From Labilithrix sp. (GTDB lineage: Bacteria > Myxococcota_A > Polyangia > Polyangiales > Polyangiaceae), in the NCBI GenBank assembly GCA_019637105.1, contig JAHBWF010000050.1:1-45420 (forward strand): a stretch of DNA of 45,420 nt, read 5' to 3'. Positions 27,014 to 35,758 of the stretch are shown here, piece after piece. The notes below the pieces were generated by a model. It saw only the letters and a list, made by a program, of their open reading frames with translations. It was not told where the DNA came from and did no database searches. The translations under genes were made by a program, and so were the position numbers. Position 1 is the first letter of the stretch. Each line of letters opens with the position of its first letter.

Positions 27014-27753
27014 CGACGGAACCGCGAGACGAGCCGCGCGAAGTTCCGGAGCGTCTCGGCGGCGAGCGGCGCGTCCACGGCCCGCGCGCGGATGGCCTCC
27101 ACGTCGAGGCCCTCGGCGGCGACGAGGTGCGCGCGCGCGTCGACGTAGCCGCGCATCGCGTCGCCGTCGATCTCGGGATGGAATTGGACGCACTTGGTCG
27201 TGTCGCCGACGGCGAAGATCGCGTGCGGCTCGAGGTCCGTCTCCGCGAGCAGCGTCGCGCCCGGCGGGAGCGTCACGACGCTGTCCTTGTGCGTCGCGTT
27301 GGCGACGAACGACGCCGGCAGCCCGGCGAGGATCGGATCGTCCGGCGCGCCGGCGAGCCGCCGGACCTCGACGCTCCCGATCTCACGCCCGCGCGGGTTC
27401 AGGGCGACCTTCCCGCCCAGCGCCTCGCCCACGAGCTGGTGGCCGAAGCAGATGCCGAACACGGGCACCCTGGCGGCGTGCAGGTCGCGCACGAGTGACT
27501 CGGCGCGGAGCATCCACGCGGCGCGCTCGGTGACGCTGCTGCTCGACCCCGTGAGGATGAAGCCGTCGGCGTCGGTGACGCGCGGCAGCGGCGCGTCCAT
27601 GTCGCGGACGTCGTGCTCGGCCCAGCCGCCCGGCCACGCGGGCGCCGTCTCCCGGCGGATCCACGAGGCGAACTCTCCCCGCCGCGCCGCGACCGGCGCC
27701 GCGGCATCCCCCGTGCGAAGGACGACGAGCTTCACGATCCAGATACCTACCAT
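27010..27753 (-). CDS. Class I glutamine amidotransferase (GATase1)
   Basis: A 247-residue cytoplasmic protein with the GATase1 triad: Cys102 in FGICFGHQL, His192 and Glu194 in VQFHPEID. It is a stand-alone domain of the YfeJ/GuaA-N type, not fused to a synthetase. DGFILTGSSSSVTE (63-76) is the usual oxyanion-side loop. The start is uncertain: ATG 27753 or GTG 27735; neither has a strong ribosome site, and a GC-rich tandem repeat lies right upstream. It overlaps the GH31 gene by four bases. Known relatives release ammonia from glutamine or hydrolyse gamma-glutamyl compounds. A link to sugar hydrolysis is not obvious. Confidence 0.87.
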   Translation of the reverse strand: MVGIWIVKLVVLRTGDAAAPVAARRGEFASWIRRETAPAWPGGWAEHDVRDMDAPLPRVTDADGFILTGSSSSVTERAAWMLRAESLVRDLHAARVPVFGICFGHQLVGEALGGKVALNPRGREIGSVEVRRLAGAPDDPILAGLPASFVANATHKDSVVTLPPGATLLAETDLEPHAIFAVGDTTKCVQFHPEIDGDAMRGYVDARAHLVAAEGLDVEAIRARAVDAPLAAETLRNFARLVSRFRR

Positions 27754-27754
27754 G

Positions 27755-27807
27755 GCCGCGCGGCGGCGCCGCGCTCGCCGCGCGGCGGCGCCGCGCTCGC
27801 CGCGCGG
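27755..27807. repeat. 22-base tandem repeat upstream of the amidotransferase
   Basis: GCCGCGCGGCGGCGCCGCGC followed by TC is present twice (27755-27776 and 27777-27798). A third, partial copy ends at 27807. Each unit contains the palindrome GCGGCGCCGC. It covers the 5' leader of the minus-strand gene and could affect its translation start or expression. Confidence 0.8.
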
Positions 27808-27917
27808 ACCGTCGCGGTCGAAAGATCCGCGCGGCCCCGTGGATCGCGGGAAATCCACGCCGAAAATCGGCGCGATCGGCGCGGGCGTCCGGTCGCGCTC
27901 GCGTGCTAGATTCGAGC

Positions 27918-28865
27918 ATGCTTCGAAGGTTCGCGGTCGGTCTCGCTGGGCTCCTCGTCGTCGTCGCGTGCGGGAGCGAGCCCACGAGCGAGTTCGGTAG
28001 CTCGAGCGGAGCCAACGGCAGCAGCGGCGGCGACGGGGACGGCGGGTCCTCCGGCTCCTTCGACGACACCGACGCCGGGCCGCCTCCGCCCGCGGTCGAG
28101 TGCAAGAAGATGGACATCGTCTTCGTCATCGACAACTCGCAGTCGATGAAGGAAGAGCAGGAGAACCTCGCCAAGAATTTCCCCGAGTTCATCAAGGTCA
28201 TCAACGACTACAAGACGCAGGCGGGCGAGTCGCTCGACTACCGCGTCGCCGTCACGACGACCGACGACCGCACGGACCAGGGCAAGTTCCGCAAGGGCCG
28301 AGGGCAAGGCGCCGACCAGACGTGCAACCCGGGGCCGAACAACAGCCCCTGGCTCGAGCGCACGGACGACGACATCTCGGCGTTCTTCGCCTGCCGCGCG
28401 CAGGTGGGCACGCTCGGCTCGAACGTGGAGCGACCGCTCGAGTCGGCCAAGCTCGCGGTGACCGCACGCATCGAGGACGGCTCGAACGCGCTCGGCGGGA
28501 CGACGTCGTTCATCCGCGAGGACGCGCTCCTGGCGTTCGTCATCCTCACCGACGAGGACGAGGGCAGCGCCAACGGCGGCGAGGTCACGCCCGCCCCGCT
28601 CAAGGACGCCGCGCTCTACGCGACCGACTTCGACGCGGTGAAGATCTTCCGCGGCCGCTGGGCGGCCGCCGTCATCGCGGGCGACCGCGGCTGCCAGTCG
28701 GAGCTCGGGCAGGCCGCCGACGCCGTCCGTTTGAAGCAGTTCATCACGACCACCGGCAAGAACGGCGTCTTCCACTCGATCTGCGACGGCGATCTCACGC
28801 AGGGCCTAAAGGCCGCGCTCAAGACGTTCACCGACGCGTGCAAGGAGTTCCCCGGCGTGAAGTGA
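27918..28865 (+). CDS. von Willebrand factor A-domain lipoprotein
   Basis: A 315-residue lipoprotein (LLVVVAC, Cys18) with a glycine/serine linker (SSSGANGSSGGDGDGGSSGS). MDIVFVIDNSQSMKEEQ near residue 70 is the vWA core strand with an intact DxSxS MIDAS metal site. FVILTDEDEGSANGGE near residue 215 is the fourth strand with its metal-site acid. Several cysteines (CNPGPNN, FFACRAQ, GDRGCQSE, ICDGD, DACKEF) may form disulphides. This architecture is common in myxobacterial surface lipoproteins and probably mediates metal-dependent protein binding. The ATG at 27918 is chosen because it begins the signal peptide; the upstream in-frame ATG adds only five residues. Confidence 0.85.
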   Translation: MLRRFAVGLAGLLVVVACGSEPTSEFGSSSGANGSSGGDGDGGSSGSFDDTDAGPPPPAVECKKMDIVFVIDNSQSMKEEQENLAKNFPEFIKVINDYKTQAGESLDYRVAVTTTDDRTDQGKFRKGRGQGADQTCNPGPNNSPWLERTDDDISAFFACRAQVGTLGSNVERPLESAKLAVTARIEDGSNALGGTTSFIREDALLAFVILTDEDEGSANGGEVTPAPLKDAALYATDFDAVKIFRGRWAAAVIAGDRGCQSELGQAADAVRLKQFITTTGKNGVFHSICDGDLTQGLKAALKTFTDACKEFPGVK

Positions 28866-29069
28866 CGCGCCCGCGGACCGGCGCCACGCGCCCGCTCGAC
28901 CGGCGTCTCACCACGATCGCGCTATCGCGACGCAGCCCGAAGCGCGCCGGCGCGTGCGCTCGCGCGACGCGGGCATCACGCGCGCTCCGCGTCGACCCCG
29001 CGATCCCGAGCGCGCCGCGCCGACAAGGAGTTGCAGGCTCCCGCGTCGGCGTGAAAGACTTTTGATCTC

Positions 29070-30617
29070 GTGACGTCCGAGAGCGAAGCGCCGCAGCATA
29101 CTCAGCAGCTCGTCCTGCCGCTCGACGACTTCGCTTCGAGCGGCGCGCGCGGGCCGGGGATCCCGCGGCTGAACCGCGTGTTCTGCAACCGCAACCTGAA
29201 GATGTCCGGCATCAGCTGGGTCGGGTTCGACATGGACTACACGCTGGCGATCTACGATCAGCCCGCGATGGACGACCTGTCGATCCGCGCCACGATCAAC
29301 AAGCTGATCAAGCGCGGCTACCCGGACTTCATCGAGACGGTGCCGGTCTCGACGCAGTTCCCGGTGCGCGGGCTGCTCATCGACAAGCGCTTCGGCCACG
29401 TCCTCAAGATGGACCGCTACAAGCACGTCCACAAGGGCTACCACGGCTTCCGCGAGCTCACGAAGGAGGAGCTCCGCGCGCTCTACCACTCGAAGAAGAT
29501 CCGCCCGGCCACGCCTCGCTACCACTGGATCGACACGCTCTACGCGCTGTCCGAGGTCGCCACGTACGCCGCGCTCGTCGACGCGATGGAGAAGAAGGGC
29601 TACGCCGTCGACTACGCGCGGCTCTTCACCGACATCCGCGAGTGCATCGACGAGGCCCACCGCGACGGGACCATCCTCGACGAGGTGGCCGCGAACCTGC
29701 CGCAGTTCGTCCACCGCGATCCGAACCTCGCGCCCACGCTCCACAAGCTGCGGAGCGCCGGCAAGAAGCTCTTCCTCCTCACGAACTCGCGCTGGGCGTA
29801 CACCGAGAAGATGATGACGTACCTCCTCGGCGGCGCGATGAGCGAGTACCCGACCTGGAGGAACTTCTTCGACGTCGTCATCGTCGCCGCGACCAAGCCG
29901 ATCTTCTTCACGGAGAAGCGGCCGCTGCTCGAGCGCGACGGCGAGACGGTGCGGCCCGCCGCGGCGCCGCTCGAGCGCGGCAAGATCTACGAGGGCGGCA
30001 ACCTCCAGGACTTCGAGCGCGCGCTCGGCGTCACCGGCGACGAGATCCTCTACGTCGGCGACCACATCTACGGCGACATCCTGCGATCGAAGAAGGACAG
30101 CGCCTGGCGCACCGCGATGATCATGCAGGAGCTCGAGACGGAGATCGCCGCCTACGAGTCGTGCCGCGACGACTTCGCGACCATCGAGGCGCTCGACGAA
30201 CAGCGCGAGCGCCTCGAGGACGACCTGCGCTTCTATCAGGCGCGCATCAAGGAGCTCACCCGCCAGCTCGACCACCGCGGGGCGCGCGAGGCCTCGAACG
30301 GCGGCGCGGCGAACGGCGCCAGCGCCGCCGCGCTCGAGGCCGACCGCATGCGCTTCAAGCGCGCGGTCGAGCGCATCCGCGGGAAGCTCCGGCAGATCGA
30401 GGCGGAGATCAGCGCGCTCGAGCGCCGGAGCGATCTGCGCTTTCACCCGTACTGGGGCTCGCTCCTCAAGGAGAGCGCCGAGCAATCGAGCTTCGGCAAG
30501 CAGGTCGACGACTACGCCTGCCTCTACACCTCGCGGGTGTCGAACTTCCTCTCGTACTCGCCGCAGCAGTCCTTCCGGTCACCTCGTGACGTGATGGCCC
30601 ACGAGATCGGGATGTAG
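29070..30617 (+). CDS. HAD-IG family 5'-nucleotidase (cN-II-like)
   Basis: A 515-residue cytoplasmic enzyme starting at GTG 29070. HAD motif I is FDMDYTLA with Asp54 and Asp56. KLFLLTNSRWAYTE near residue 230 is motif II. YVGDHIYGDILRSKK near residue 328 supplies the metal-binding aspartates. The family (PF05761) includes cytosolic IMP/GMP nucleotidase II, and bacterial members probably dephosphorylate nucleotides. A coiled-coil region (about 365-470) contains a small alanine/glycine-rich insert (ASNGGAANGASAAA). It ends 22 bases before the convergent lipoprotein pseudogene. The preceding 204-base spacer shows no feature I can name. Confidence 0.9.
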   Translation: MTSESEAPQHTQQLVLPLDDFASSGARGPGIPRLNRVFCNRNLKMSGISWVGFDMDYTLAIYDQPAMDDLSIRATINKLIKRGYPDFIETVPVSTQFPVRGLLIDKRFGHVLKMDRYKHVHKGYHGFRELTKEELRALYHSKKIRPATPRYHWIDTLYALSEVATYAALVDAMEKKGYAVDYARLFTDIRECIDEAHRDGTILDEVAANLPQFVHRDPNLAPTLHKLRSAGKKLFLLTNSRWAYTEKMMTYLLGGAMSEYPTWRNFFDVVIVAATKPIFFTEKRPLLERDGETVRPAAAPLERGKIYEGGNLQDFERALGVTGDEILYVGDHIYGDILRSKKDSAWRTAMIMQELETEIAAYESCRDDFATIEALDEQRERLEDDLRFYQARIKELTRQLDHRGAREASNGGAANGASAAALEADRMRFKRAVERIRGKLRQIEAEISALERRSDLRFHPYWGSLLKESAEQSSFGKQVDDYACLYTSRVSNFLSYSPQQSFRSPRDVMAHEIGM

Positions 30618-30639
30618 CGCTCCGCGGACCGCCCTCGCG

Positions 30640-31661
30640 TCAACGGCGGAGCGGCGGCGGGTACGGCGGGACGCCGTTGCCCGTGCCCCAGGTCGCGCGC
30701 CCGCCGTAGGTGCCCTGGCCGTCGGTGTACATGCCGGACGCGCCGTCACCGAACACCGTCGAGTGGTTCACGTACGGCTGCGCCTGTTCGGGGGCCGCCG
30801 GCGGCGGCACCGCGCCCGGCGGGGTCGTCGGCTCCTCGGACGGCTGCGGCGCGGGCACGACCTCGATCTCGACGGAGGTGATCCGCGTCTCACCCACCGG
30901 CTCCTTCTCCTCCTTCGGCCTGGCCTCGCCGGCCTTCGCGGCGCGGCCGGGGGCCTTACCCTTCTGCACGCCGCCGGTGATCGGCCGCTCCGCCGCCTTC
31001 TTCAGCTGCTCGGCCCGCGACGCCGCGGCCTTCTTCAGCTGCGCGCCTTCGGTCTCGGCCGCCTTCTTCAGCTGCTCGGCCTTCGTCTCGGCCGCCTTCT
31101 TGAGCTGATCGGCCTTGACGTCGGCCTCCTTCCTCAGCTCGTCGCCCTTCGCGTCGGCGCGCTTCATGAGCTCTTCGGCCTTGGCGTCGGCCTCCTTCTT
31201 CAGCTGCTCGCCCTTCTCCTCCGCGGCCTTCACCTTCTGCTCGGACGCGGCCTTCGCGTCGGCGCCGAGCTGGCCGGCCGCGCCCGTCGCGCCGGTCTTG
31301 GCGCGCTCGCCCTTAGCCTCGAGCTCCCTCTTCGCCCGATCCGCCTCGATGTCGGCCTCGCCCTTCGCGTGGTCGACGGGCTCCTGAGCTTGCTGCTGCG
31401 CCTGCCCTTGCTCCCGGCGCTCGGCGGTCTTCTCCGCCTCCGCCTTCGCGCGGTCCGCCTCCTCTCGCGCCCGGGCTTCGCTTGATCGGCCTTGTGCTGC
31501 TCCGAGCCTTCTGGTGCTCCGCACTTCTCCTGCTCGGTCAGCTGCCCCTCGGGCTTCTGCTCCGTCCTCTGCTGCTCTTCGGACATCTGCTGGTCCGCGC
31601 GCCCGCACGCCGTCGCTCCTGCGAGCGCGAGCGCGAGCAAACACATGCCGCTGGCTCTCAT
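30640..31661 (-). pseudogene. Frameshifted lipoprotein with hendecad coiled-coil repeats
   Basis: The gene starts at ATG 31661 (GGAGG upstream) with a lipoprotein signal (ALAGATAC, Cys19) and reads to about 31475 as QQMSEEQQRTEQKPEGQLTE and HKADQAK. The compatible sequence then continues in another frame (AREEADRAKAEAEKT) to the TGA at 30640. One base appears missing near AAGCCCGGGCG. The second part has about eight 11-residue units, such as EADVKADQLKK, AAETKAEQLKK, AAETEGAQLKK and AAASRAEQLKK, which form a long right-handed coiled coil. A P/G-rich tail (VPAPQPSEEPTTPPGA) follows. The ancestral product would be a periplasmic or outer-membrane helical lipoprotein. A sequencing error would restore it; programmed slippage is less likely because no standard slippery heptamer is present. 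Confidence 0.75.
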
Positions 31662-31845
31662 GGTTCGCCTCCGTTCGAGCGGCGACTCGTGCACCACGCA
31701 TGCCGTTCGATCGCGAGCCGGCGAGCGACGCGGACCCCTTTCCGCGCAGCGAGCGCGACGACGCGCGCGGCGCGAGGACGGGTGCAAGGCAGCCCCAAGA
31801 GATCGGGATGTAGACGCGACCACGCCCCCGACGTAGACCGCCCCG

Positions 31846-32982
31846 GTGAGCCCAGGCCTTCCGCGCGGGACGATCAAGCTGAAGCCCGAGGACTTCGTCG
31901 TCGACGAGATCCCCGCGTACGAGCCGAGCGGTGAGGGCTCGCACCTCTACGTTCGGTTCAAGAAGACGAACCTGACGACGGACGAGGTCGTCAAGGCGTT
32001 CGCGCGGGCGCTCCGCGTCGAGCGCCGGGACATCGGCGTCGCCGGGCTGAAGGACAAGGTCGGCGTCACCACGCAGTGGATCAGCGTCCCCGCCGCCGAC
32101 GCGTCGACCGACGAGCACGTGGCCTCCGTCGCGATCGACGGCGTCGAGATCCTCGAGCGCCGCCGTCACGCCAACAAGCTCAAGACCGGTCACCTGCGCG
32201 GCAACCGCTTCACCGTCGTCGTCCGCGACGTCGACGCCGCGCGCGCCGGCGAGGTCGTGGCCGCCCTCACGCGCATCGGCGAGCGGGGCGTACCGAACGC
32301 GTTCGGCGAGCAGCGCTTCGGGCGCGACGGCGACACGCACGAGCGCGCCCGCGCCTGGCTCACGGGCAAGGAGCGCGCGCCGAGCGATCCGCGCCTCCGC
32401 CGGTTCCACTTCTCCGCCCTCCAGTCGGCGATCTTCAACGCCGTGCTCGCGCACCGCGTGGCCGACGGGAGCTGGGACGTCCCGCTCCTCGGCGACCTCC
32501 TCAAGAAGGAGGAGACGGGCGGGATCTTCGTCTGCACGGACGTTCAGCTCGACCGTGAACGGGCGCGACAGGGCGAGGTGTGTCCGACCGGACCCATCGT
32601 CGGGGATCGCATGAGGCAACCCGAGGCCGACGCGCTCGATCTCGAGCAACGGATCTCGCTGCCGCTCATCGAAGGCATCGACCTCCGCCGTGCGCGCTCC
32701 CTCGGGGAGGGCACCCGGCGGCCCTTGAGGCTGCGCGTCGCCGACCTGTCGCACTCGTTTCTCGATTCGTCACTTCATGAAGCGGATTCGTCTGCCCTGG
32801 CCGGCGCCCCGCACGCTGGATGCGCCATGACGGTGCGATTCGTGCTACCCAAAGGTGCCTACGCGACGACGGTTCTCTCGAACGCGTTCTCGATCTCCGA
32901 CGCAGGTCGGCTTGAACGTTCAGGCGAACGGCCCGACGAGCGAGAAGAGCGGCAGCTCGCAACACTTACCGAGGAAGAATGA
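31846..32982 (+). CDS. truD: tRNA pseudouridine synthase TruD
   Basis: A 378-residue enzyme that makes pseudouridine 13 in tRNAs. The catalytic Asp70 sits in VAGLKDKVGVTTQWIS, the TruD signature. GNRFTVVVRDV near residue 120 and GVPNAFGEQRFGRDGDTHERA near 150 (NxFGxQRFG) are the other conserved motifs. EDFVVDEIPAYEPSGEGSHLYVRFKKTN opens the fold as in E. coli TruD. The start GTG 31846 lacks a strong ribosome site but gives the standard N-terminus. The C-terminus has a charged tail of about 25 residues. Its last codons overlap the ATG of the exbB-like gene (ATGA), an unusual partnership. Confidence 0.93.
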   Translation: MSPGLPRGTIKLKPEDFVVDEIPAYEPSGEGSHLYVRFKKTNLTTDEVVKAFARALRVERRDIGVAGLKDKVGVTTQWISVPAADASTDEHVASVAIDGVEILERRRHANKLKTGHLRGNRFTVVVRDVDAARAGEVVAALTRIGERGVPNAFGEQRFGRDGDTHERARAWLTGKERAPSDPRLRRFHFSALQSAIFNAVLAHRVADGSWDVPLLGDLLKKEETGGIFVCTDVQLDRERARQGEVCPTGPIVGDRMRQPEADALDLEQRISLPLIEGIDLRRARSLGEGTRRPLRLRVADLSHSFLDSSLHEADSSALAGAPHAGCAMTVRFVLPKGAYATTVLSNAFSISDAGRLERSGERPDEREERQLATLTEEE

Positions 32983-33722
32983 TCGAGCGAGTAAAGAGCG
33001 CGATGGTCGGACTGGGGGCCACGTGGGTCCTCATCCTCATGCTGGTGCTGAGCGTCGTGTCGCTCGCCATCATGCTCGAACGCGCGTGGCTCTACTGGTC
33101 TCTGCGCGACGATGCGGCCGCGCTGATGCGCGACCTGGGGCGCCTGCTCCGCGGCGGAGACCTCGAGGGCGCGCGCCGCCGGCTCGAGGCCTCGCCCAGC
33201 GCCGAGGCGGCCGTCGTGATCGCGGGCATCGTCGAGGCCAAGATGGGACCCGAGGCAGCGGAGGAGGCGATGGCGGGCGCCAGCGCCCTGCAGCGCCTGA
33301 AGCTCGAAAAGCGCCTCACCTTCCTCGGCACAGTGGGAAACAACGCACCGTTCGTCGGGCTGCTCGGGACGGTCATCGGCATCGTCGGCGCGTTCGACGA
33401 GCTCGGGAAGGCGAAGAACGCCACGCTCACCGGCGCCACGCAGGTCGCGCCCGAGGCCGTCATGGCCAACATCGCCGAGGCGCTCGTCGCCACCGCGGTG
33501 GGCCTCCTCGTCGCGATCCCGGCGGTCGCTGCGTTCAACATGTTCCAGCGCGTCGTCCGCGCGACGCTCGCCAACACCGACGCGCTCAGCCACGTCCTGC
33601 TCGCGCACCTCAAGGCGACCGGCGACTCGGGCACGTCCGTCGAGGAAGCCATCGAGAGCGCGGCGCGGAGCGCGGACCGTCCCAGCAAATCGAGCGGCAG
33701 GCCGTCGAAGGAAGCGGAGTAA
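32979..33722 (+). CDS. exbB: ExbB/TolQ/MotA-family proton channel protein
   Basis: A 247-residue inner-membrane protein with three hydrophobic segments: LGATWVLILMLVLSVVSLAI (near 12-32), FLGTVGNNAPFVGLLGTVIG (near 108-128) and ALVATAVGLLVAIPAVAAFN (near 165-185). The spacing and the APFVGLLGTVxGI motif are characteristic. It would form the proton channel that powers TonB with the ExbD-like protein. Its ATG overlaps the truD stop, so its translation may depend on truD. The ExbD start lies five bases after its stop. The C-terminal tail is serine/arginine-rich. Confidence 0.9.
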   Translation: MIERVKSAMVGLGATWVLILMLVLSVVSLAIMLERAWLYWSLRDDAAALMRDLGRLLRGGDLEGARRRLEASPSAEAAVVIAGIVEAKMGPEAAEEAMAGASALQRLKLEKRLTFLGTVGNNAPFVGLLGTVIGIVGAFDELGKAKNATLTGATQVAPEAVMANIAEALVATAVGLLVAIPAVAAFNMFQRVVRATLANTDALSHVLLAHLKATGDSGTSVEEAIESAARSADRPSKSSGRPSKEAE

Positions 33723-33727
33723 GAGAC

Positions 33728-34180
33728 GTGGGCGGCGGCAGCAGCCAAGAGAGCGACGAGCCGATCACCGGGATCAACGTCACCCCGCTGGTCGACATCG
33801 TCCTCGTTCTCCTCATCATCTTCATGGTGACGGCGAAGCTCATCGTCTCGCAGTCCGTCCCGCTCGACCTGCCGAAGGCGGCGACCGGCCAGGACATCCA
33901 GACGGTGTTCAGCGTCGTCCTCGCGGCCGACGGCACGACGCAGGTCGACAGCAAGACCGTGCCGGGCGACGACGCGATCCTGGCGCTGGCGCGCGCGGCC
34001 CGCGAGAAGAACGCCGAGCTGCGCGCGGTCATCAAAGCCGACACGACGGTCCCGCATGGTCGCGTGATCCACGTGCTCGATCTGCTCAAGCAGGCGCAGG
34101 TCGCGAAGATCGCCTTCGGGGTCCAACCCGGCGCCGCCGGCGTGGCGCCGGGAGCGCCGGCGCCGGCTCCGACGAACTAG
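33728..34180 (+). CDS. exbD: ExbD/TolR-family biopolymer transport protein
   Basis: A 150-residue protein from GTG 33728 with GGAG eight bases upstream. GINVTPLVDIVLVLLIIFMV (residues 15-34) is the single transmembrane helix, with the essential proton-carrying Asp in the PLVDIVLVLLI motif. The periplasmic domain (VPLDLPKAATGQD, VIKADTTVPHGRVIHVLDLL) matches PF02472. The A/P-rich tail is local in style. It works with the ExbB-like protein upstream and the TonB-like protein downstream. Confidence 0.92.
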   Translation: MGGGSSQESDEPITGINVTPLVDIVLVLLIIFMVTAKLIVSQSVPLDLPKAATGQDIQTVFSVVLAADGTTQVDSKTVPGDDAILALARAAREKNAELRAVIKADTTVPHGRVIHVLDLLKQAQVAKIAFGVQPGAAGVAPGAPAPAPTN

Positions 34181-34185
34181 AACCT

Positions 34186-34209
34186 TTCGCCTGAGCTTCT
34201 TCAGGTGAA
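34186..34209. other. Hairpin between exbD and the tonB-like gene
   Basis: TTCGCCTGA and TCAGGTGAA form a nine-base stem with one G-U pair around a six-base loop. It begins six bases after the exbD stop and lacks a T-tract. It may attenuate or protect the message between exbD and tonB rather than end it. Confidence 0.45.
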
Positions 34210-34252
34210 GCGAGCGGCGCTGGGCCGAATCTTTGCTGGGAAGTAGCCATCG

Positions 34253-35197
34253 ATGGGTGAGTTGAACGGAGCAGCTCTGGGGCCGAAGAAGAACACGGCG
34301 CGCCGCCCGTCCGCCCCCGCCGCGGCCGCCGCGGCCCCCAAGAAGCGCGCGCGCCCCACGGGGCCGAGCGTCGATCCGATGTCGAGGGTCCTCGCGACGG
34401 GCCCCCGGATCCCCGTCACCGCCGCCATCGCCGTCGCCGTGTTCCTCCACGTCGGCATGGCCGCCGGCGCCACGGCGGCGTCGCTCTTCGACGAGATCTT
34501 CGCGTGGCAGCGCGGCATCCGCGACGTCGTCGACTACCGCCTCTCGCAGTACGAGGTGGACATCCTCAAGGAGGAGGAGCCGCCCCCGCCCGAGCCGGAA
34601 GAAGAGGCGAAGCCCGAGCCGGAAGAAGAGGCGAAGCCCGAGGTCAAGGACCCGACGCCGCCGCCCGAGGCCGCGCCCCCGCAGCCCGCCCAGGCCGCCA
34701 AGGTCCTCACCGCCGATCCGGTCCCGAACGAGGGCCCCGTCGACCTGACGGACACGTTCGTCACGGGATCGGGCAGCACGTACGCCGGCGGCACGACGTC
34801 GTCCGACGGCACGAGCAAGATCGCGGTCTACAACCCGGCGGCGGCGCCGACCGGCGTGCCCGGCGGGACGGGGACGACGCCCGCGCCTCCGGCGCCGCCT
34901 CGCCGCGAGGACAAGTCGCGCGCCCCCGGCATCCTCGGATCGACCGACTGGAACGACTGCCCCTTCCCCGGCGAGGCCGACGCGGAGCAGATCGATCAGG
35001 CGTTCGTGCTCATCCAGGTGAAGGTGAAGCCGGACGGTTCGCCGGAGAGCGTCACCGTCGTGCAGGATCCCGGGCACGGCTTCGGCCGCGAGGCGCGAAA
35101 GTGCGCGATGCGGAAGAAGTACGCGAACGGGCTCGATCCGGACGGCAACGCCGTCGGCGGCACGACGAAGCCCTTCCGCGTGCGCTTCGAGCGCTGA
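34253..35197 (+). CDS. TonB-like energy transducer with proline-rich linker
   Basis: A 314-residue protein. An alanine/basic cytoplasmic N-terminus (about 50 residues) precedes one transmembrane helix (PVTAAIAVAVFLHVGMAAGA). A long proline/glutamate linker (EEEPPPPEPEEEAKPEPEEE) follows, containing an exact duplication of 24 bases at 34592-34615 and 34616-34639. The C-terminal domain (DQAFVLIQVKVKPDGSPESV, AVGGTTKPFRVRFER) is a TonB_C fold that would contact TonB-dependent receptors. A conserved-looking Cys pair (NDCPFPGEAD, RKCAMRK) is unusual for TonB. The exbB-exbD-tonB order supports the call. No receptor gene is in the window. Confidence 0.85.
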   Translation: MGELNGAALGPKKNTARRPSAPAAAAAAPKKRARPTGPSVDPMSRVLATGPRIPVTAAIAVAVFLHVGMAAGATAASLFDEIFAWQRGIRDVVDYRLSQYEVDILKEEEPPPPEPEEEAKPEPEEEAKPEVKDPTPPPEAAPPQPAQAAKVLTADPVPNEGPVDLTDTFVTGSGSTYAGGTTSSDGTSKIAVYNPAAAPTGVPGGTGTTPAPPAPPRREDKSRAPGILGSTDWNDCPFPGEADAEQIDQAFVLIQVKVKPDGSPESVTVVQDPGHGFGREARKCAMRKKYANGLDPDGNAVGGTTKPFRVRFER

Positions 35198-35245
35198 GCG
35201 GACGGCGCGCGCGCGCTTCAGAGCGACGAGCGCGACCCGCCGAGG

Positions 35246-35396
35246 ATTGCGGCCGTGATTCGTTCTGGCTATGTCAGGGCGAATGTCGAACCTCGAGCCG
35301 CGTGAAGAGCTGGCCAACATCGCCGCTTCGCTCCGCGCGTACCTCGAGTGGCAGGTGGACTGCGGGAGCTCGGGCATCCCGCGGCGTCCTCGGCCG
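35246..35396 (+). repeat. Direct repeat A, copy 1 (glycosylase 5' end)
   Basis: About 150 bases starting ATTGCGGCCGTGATTCGTTC recur at 36280-36425 in the same orientation, with roughly nine in ten bases identical and several short indels. The repeat covers what looks like the leader and the first 40-45 codons of the uracil-DNA glycosylase gene. The flanks of the two copies are unrelated. In this copy the reading frame is intact. Confidence 0.9.
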
Positions 35397-35483
35397 GCGC
35401 GGCCCGCGCCGATCGCGCCACTAGCGCTCCTTTCCGGTTTGCGGAGTGTAGTTTCGGGGCGCAGCCCGCGCGCAGGCAGGTGA
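35271..35483 (+). pseudogene. Detached N-terminal fragment of uracil-DNA glycosylase
   Basis: From ATG 35271 the product begins MSGRMSNLEPREELANIAAS, then LRAYLEWQVDCGSSGIPRRP, the style of the helical N-terminal extension found on many deltaproteobacterial family 4 glycosylases. After about 45 codons it runs into the inverted-repeat arm and ends at 35483 with no catalytic domain. The catalytic domain is about 1.2 kb downstream at 36701. This copy preserves the frame that the closer copy (36305) has lost. Probably not functional. Confidence 0.6.
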
Positions 35484-35560
35484 TTCCCACCGGCGAGGAT
35501 GATCCCGCTCCTTGTGCGGGCGAGGTCTCCCCAACCCCGACACCGCTTTGCGGACTGCGG
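35415..35560 (+). repeat. Inverted repeat B, left arm
   Basis: This 146-base arm matches the reverse complement of 35985-36131, with nearly nine in ten bases the same. The best-kept core is AGGTCTCCCCAACCCCGACA followed by CCGCTTTGCG, without mismatch; GGTGATTCCCACCGGCGAGG is also exact. With the right arm it encloses about 420 bases that include a transposase remnant. It contains no gene I trust, although short reading frames cross it. Confidence 0.88.
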
Positions 35561-35758
35561 TCGCAGGGTTTTCGAGTCTGAGCAGGACTCCGCGGCTCTC
35601 GGACCTTGTCGTTCTTCTTTCGACCGTCGTTCACCGGCTCCGGCGTTCGATCGGCTCGATTCTGGTTCGGCGGGCCTCCGAAAACTCTTATTTGTGCATG
35701 ATGCATGTGTTTCTGACCAAGCTCGTGCGACGCACGACCGGCATGCTGCCGTACAGGA

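Noticed and set aside
31465-31485. Programmed -1 frameshift in the hendecad lipoprotein gene
   Set aside because: No X-XXY-YYZ slippery heptamer or clear downstream pseudoknot was seen; mutation or sequence error is simpler.
31230-31877. Long minus-strand frame through the start of the hendecad lipoprotein
   Set aside because: Only the part from ATG 31661 to about 31475 is protein-like. The extension upstream and the arginine-rich continuation downstream are out-of-frame readings.
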